Shown here one piece after another: positions 14,421-16,026 of a stretch of 16,026 nt of DNA. Made by a program: the position numbers and the translations under genes. The stretch covers positions 1 through 16,026 of the forward strand of contig JAFGPH010000641.1 in NCBI GenBank assembly GCA_016926135.1, read 5' to 3'. The notes below the pieces were generated by a model. That model was not told the origin of the DNA, did not search any database, and saw only the letters and a list, made by a program, of their open reading frames with translations. The DNA is from Deltaproteobacteria bacterium. GTDB taxonomy: Bacteria > Desulfobacterota > DSM-4660 > Desulfatiglandales > HGW-15. Every line of letters begins with the position of its first letter. The stretch's first letter is position 1.

Positions 14421-15452
14421 ATGCGTGTCCTCATGTATTACAGCAACAGGGACGTCCGTCTCGAGGAGATGGATGTGCCCGCCATAGGACCCGGTGAGCT
14501 CTTGATGCGGGTGCTGGCGAGCGGCATCTGCGGGAGTGACGTGATGGAGTGGTACCGCAGGGACAAGGTGCCACTGGTACTCGGTCATGAAGTGGCCGGA
14601 GAGGTGGTTGAGGTGGCGGAGGGGGTCGAAAGTTTCAAAAAGGGAGACAGGGTGGCTGCCACGCACCACGTGCCCTGCAACACGTGCCACTACTGCCTCA
14701 CCGGGCACCACACGATGTGCGACACCCTCCTGAGGGGGACCCATTTCCACCCCGGCGGTTTTGCCGAGTATGTCCGGATACCCTCGATCAATGTAGATCG
14801 GGGAGTGTTCCCGATTCCGGAAGGGGTCTCGTACGAGGAGGCCTCCTTCATGGAGCCGCTGGCGTGCGTTCTCCGGGGACAGAACCATGCCCGACTGAGG
14901 CCCGGCCAGACGGTGCTGGTCCTGGGAAGCGGGATCTCCGGATTGCTCCATGTCGGCCTCGCCAGGGCCCTGGGGGCCGGAATGGTGATCGCGGCGGACA
15001 CCATCCCCTTTCGCCTTGCCAAGGCCGGAGAGATGGGGGCCCACGTCACCCTCGATGCGAATGAGGGGTTGATGGGTAGACTCAGGGAAGTGAACGGGTC
15101 CCGTCTGGCCGACCTGGTCATCATCTGTTTCGACGGCTTCATCCCCCTCGCCCTGAGCGCCGTCGAGAGGGGAGGAACGGTCCTCTTTTTTGCCGGCGCC
15201 GCGGAGGGGGCCAGGATTCCGACGCCGATCAACGACCTTTTCTGGAGAACGGAGGTTACCCTGACTTCCACCTACGCGGGGGCCCCGGCGGACTGCCGCA
15301 CGGCCCTGAACCTCATCAAGGCGGGTAGCGTCCCGGTCACGCCCCTCATCACGCACCGGCTTTCGCTGGCGGAGGGCACGGAGGGTTTCCTCGCGGTGGC
15401 GTGTCCGGTAGATCACGAGTGCGTCAAGGTCATCGTGGAACCGCAGAGATAG
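14421..15452 (+). CDS. Zinc-dependent medium-chain alcohol dehydrogenase (sorbitol/threonine dehydrogenase-like)
   Basis: A zinc MDR-family dehydrogenase, probably acting on a polyol or hydroxyacid. From ATG 14421 (343 aa) the catalytic zinc ligands are C37 (SGICGSD) and H56-E57 (LGHEVAGEV), with MEPLACVLRG providing the usual later Glu. The structural-zinc lobe has all four cysteines (PCNTCHYCLTGHHTMC). The Rossmann motif LGSGISGLLHVG is followed by a beta-strand ending IAADTIPFRL; the Asp there indicates NAD(H) rather than NADP(H). Closest annotated types are L-iditol/sorbitol 2-dehydrogenase, threonine dehydrogenase and galactitol-1-phosphate dehydrogenase, which cannot be separated by eye. 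ATG 14403 is an alternative start without a ribosome-binding site; GGGAAGA (14405-14411) favours 14421. It sits 77 nt after the LsrF-like gene and 73 nt before the class II aldolase. Confidence 0.9.
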   Translation: MRVLMYYSNRDVRLEEMDVPAIGPGELLMRVLASGICGSDVMEWYRRDKVPLVLGHEVAGEVVEVAEGVESFKKGDRVAATHHVPCNTCHYCLTGHHTMCDTLLRGTHFHPGGFAEYVRIPSINVDRGVFPIPEGVSYEEASFMEPLACVLRGQNHARLRPGQTVLVLGSGISGLLHVGLARALGAGMVIAADTIPFRLAKAGEMGAHVTLDANEGLMGRLREVNGSRLADLVIICFDGFIPLALSAVERGGTVLFFAGAAEGARIPTPINDLFWRTEVTLTSTYAGAPADCRTALNLIKAGSVPVTPLITHRLSLAEGTEGFLAVACPVDHECVKVIVEPQR

Positions 15453-15525
15453 ATGCCATGCCGGGGATGGGGGCTGCGGCTTGGCCGCGTCCCGGTTCCC
15501 AGGGCACAAGACAAGGAGGAACGCC

Positions 15526-16026
15526 ATGTTGTCCCGGAAGACGATCTCACCCCAGGATTTTCAGAAGGCACTCCGGATCGGCCGCCCGCCCAATGTGACA
15601 AGGCTCTTTCCGAACTCCAAGGCCCTCATCGTGAGCGGCAAGGTGATCGACCGGGCCATGATCGCCAAGGGCAAGGCCATGACCATTGCCGCGAACGGCA
15701 GGAATCATTTTGTGCTGCGCGGTGCCCTTCAGGCCGCGCAAAGGGCGAATGCGGCCATCCTTATCGAGATCGCCAAGTCCGAGGGAGGCGCCGGCGCCTA
15801 CTGCGCCGTCAACTACTGGAACATGGCGAGACAGGTCGACGCGGTTTGTAATGAACTGGGCCTGACGGTGCCCGTCGCCGTCCACGCGGATCACTACGGC
15901 ATCAAGGGCGAGAAGGACCTGGAAGCGGCCAAGGTGGAGATCCCCACCATGTTCGAGGCGGGGATCACCTCTATCGCCATTGATGCGTCGCACCTGCCCG
16001 ATGACGAGAACCTGCTGGCCAACATC
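15526..16026 (+). CDS. Class II (zinc) ketose-bisphosphate aldolase, partial at window end
   Basis: The first 167 codons of a class II fructose-bisphosphate/tagatose-bisphosphate aldolase-type protein; the 3' end is outside the window. The core strand motif AVHADHYGIK (118-127) contains the catalytic Asp (D122) between the family's His pair, with H123 matching the zinc-ligand histidine of HxDH. AGITSIAIDASHLPDDENL (145-163) corresponds to the FTSHMIDLSEESL segment of FbaA. ILIEIAKSEGGA (78-89) fits the substrate-loop strand. A ~35-residue N-terminal stretch before ALIVSGKVIDRAM is longer than in typical GatY/KbaY. AAGGAGGA (15513-15520) lies 5 nt from the ATG. Known members cleave ketose 1,6-bisphosphates to dihydroxyacetone phosphate and an aldehyde phosphate; the specific substrate is unknown. 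Confidence 0.87.
   Translation, partial: MLSRKTISPQDFQKALRIGRPPNVTRLFPNSKALIVSGKVIDRAMIAKGKAMTIAANGRNHFVLRGALQAAQRANAAILIEIAKSEGGAGAYCAVNYWNMARQVDAVCNELGLTVPVAVHADHYGIKGEKDLEAAKVEIPTMFEAGITSIAIDASHLPDDENLLANI

Noticed and set aside
14373..15527. 384-codon open frame opposite the zinc dehydrogenase
   Set aside because: Shadow of a strongly supported MDR-family gene; no recognisable domain.

Overview
The window looks like a chromosomal segment of a Gram-negative anaerobe, most likely a deltaproteobacterium (Desulfobacterota). The evidence is an almost complete Tol-Pal outer-membrane operon in deltaproteobacterial style (Pal and a lipoprotein CpoB), a cytoplasmic molybdo/tungsto-enzyme with a four-cluster ferredoxin partner, high-GC third codon positions, and an intergenic GGAGT/ACTCC inverted array of a kind I associate with that group. 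The taxonomic call is inference; no rRNA or tRNA gene is present.

Layout. At 1-76 is the 3' end (domains V and VI) of a group II intron whose body lies outside the window. It sits just before the tol operon: tolR (179-583), a tolA/tonB-like gene (603-1433), tolB (1387-2727, overlapping its predecessor by 47 nt), a good sigma70-type promoter (2839-2867), pal (2946-3494), a perfect 13-bp hairpin, and cpoB/ybgF (3593-4456). A ClC chloride channel with two C-terminal CBS domains follows (4486-6246); it lacks the gating glutamate. A 449-nt intergenic stretch, partly AT-rich, holds a near-consensus promoter for two tiny genes: a 57-aa excisionase-family HTH protein (6696-6869) and a 71-aa protein of unknown function (6872-7087). 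Convergent to these is a DUF1343/NamZ-family gene on the minus strand (7113-8288). The repeat array (8406-8498) separates it from a PpiD-type membrane-anchored periplasmic foldase (8597-10510).

On the minus strand, a molybdopterin oxidoreductase and its ferredoxin subunit form a two-gene operon (13106 down to 10507). The ferredoxin stop codon interlocks with the ppiD stop codon. A 340-nt divergent region with several inverted repeats and a promoter candidate in each direction leads to a plus-strand operon: an LsrF-like class I aldolase/thiolase (13447-14343), a zinc-dependent NAD(H) alcohol dehydrogenase (14421-15452) and a class II aldolase running off the window end (from 15526).

How the genes work together. 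TolR, the TolA-like protein, TolB, Pal and CpoB form the envelope-constriction machine, with TolQ presumably upstream beyond the intron. PpiD and the NamZ-family protein also relate to envelope biology but stand apart. The right-hand third is metabolic: two aldolases of unrelated mechanism flank a sugar/polyol-type dehydrogenase, divergent from a soluble redox enzyme. The substrate of this cluster is not evident from sequence. I see no CRISPR array, transposase, phage gene, tRNA or rRNA.
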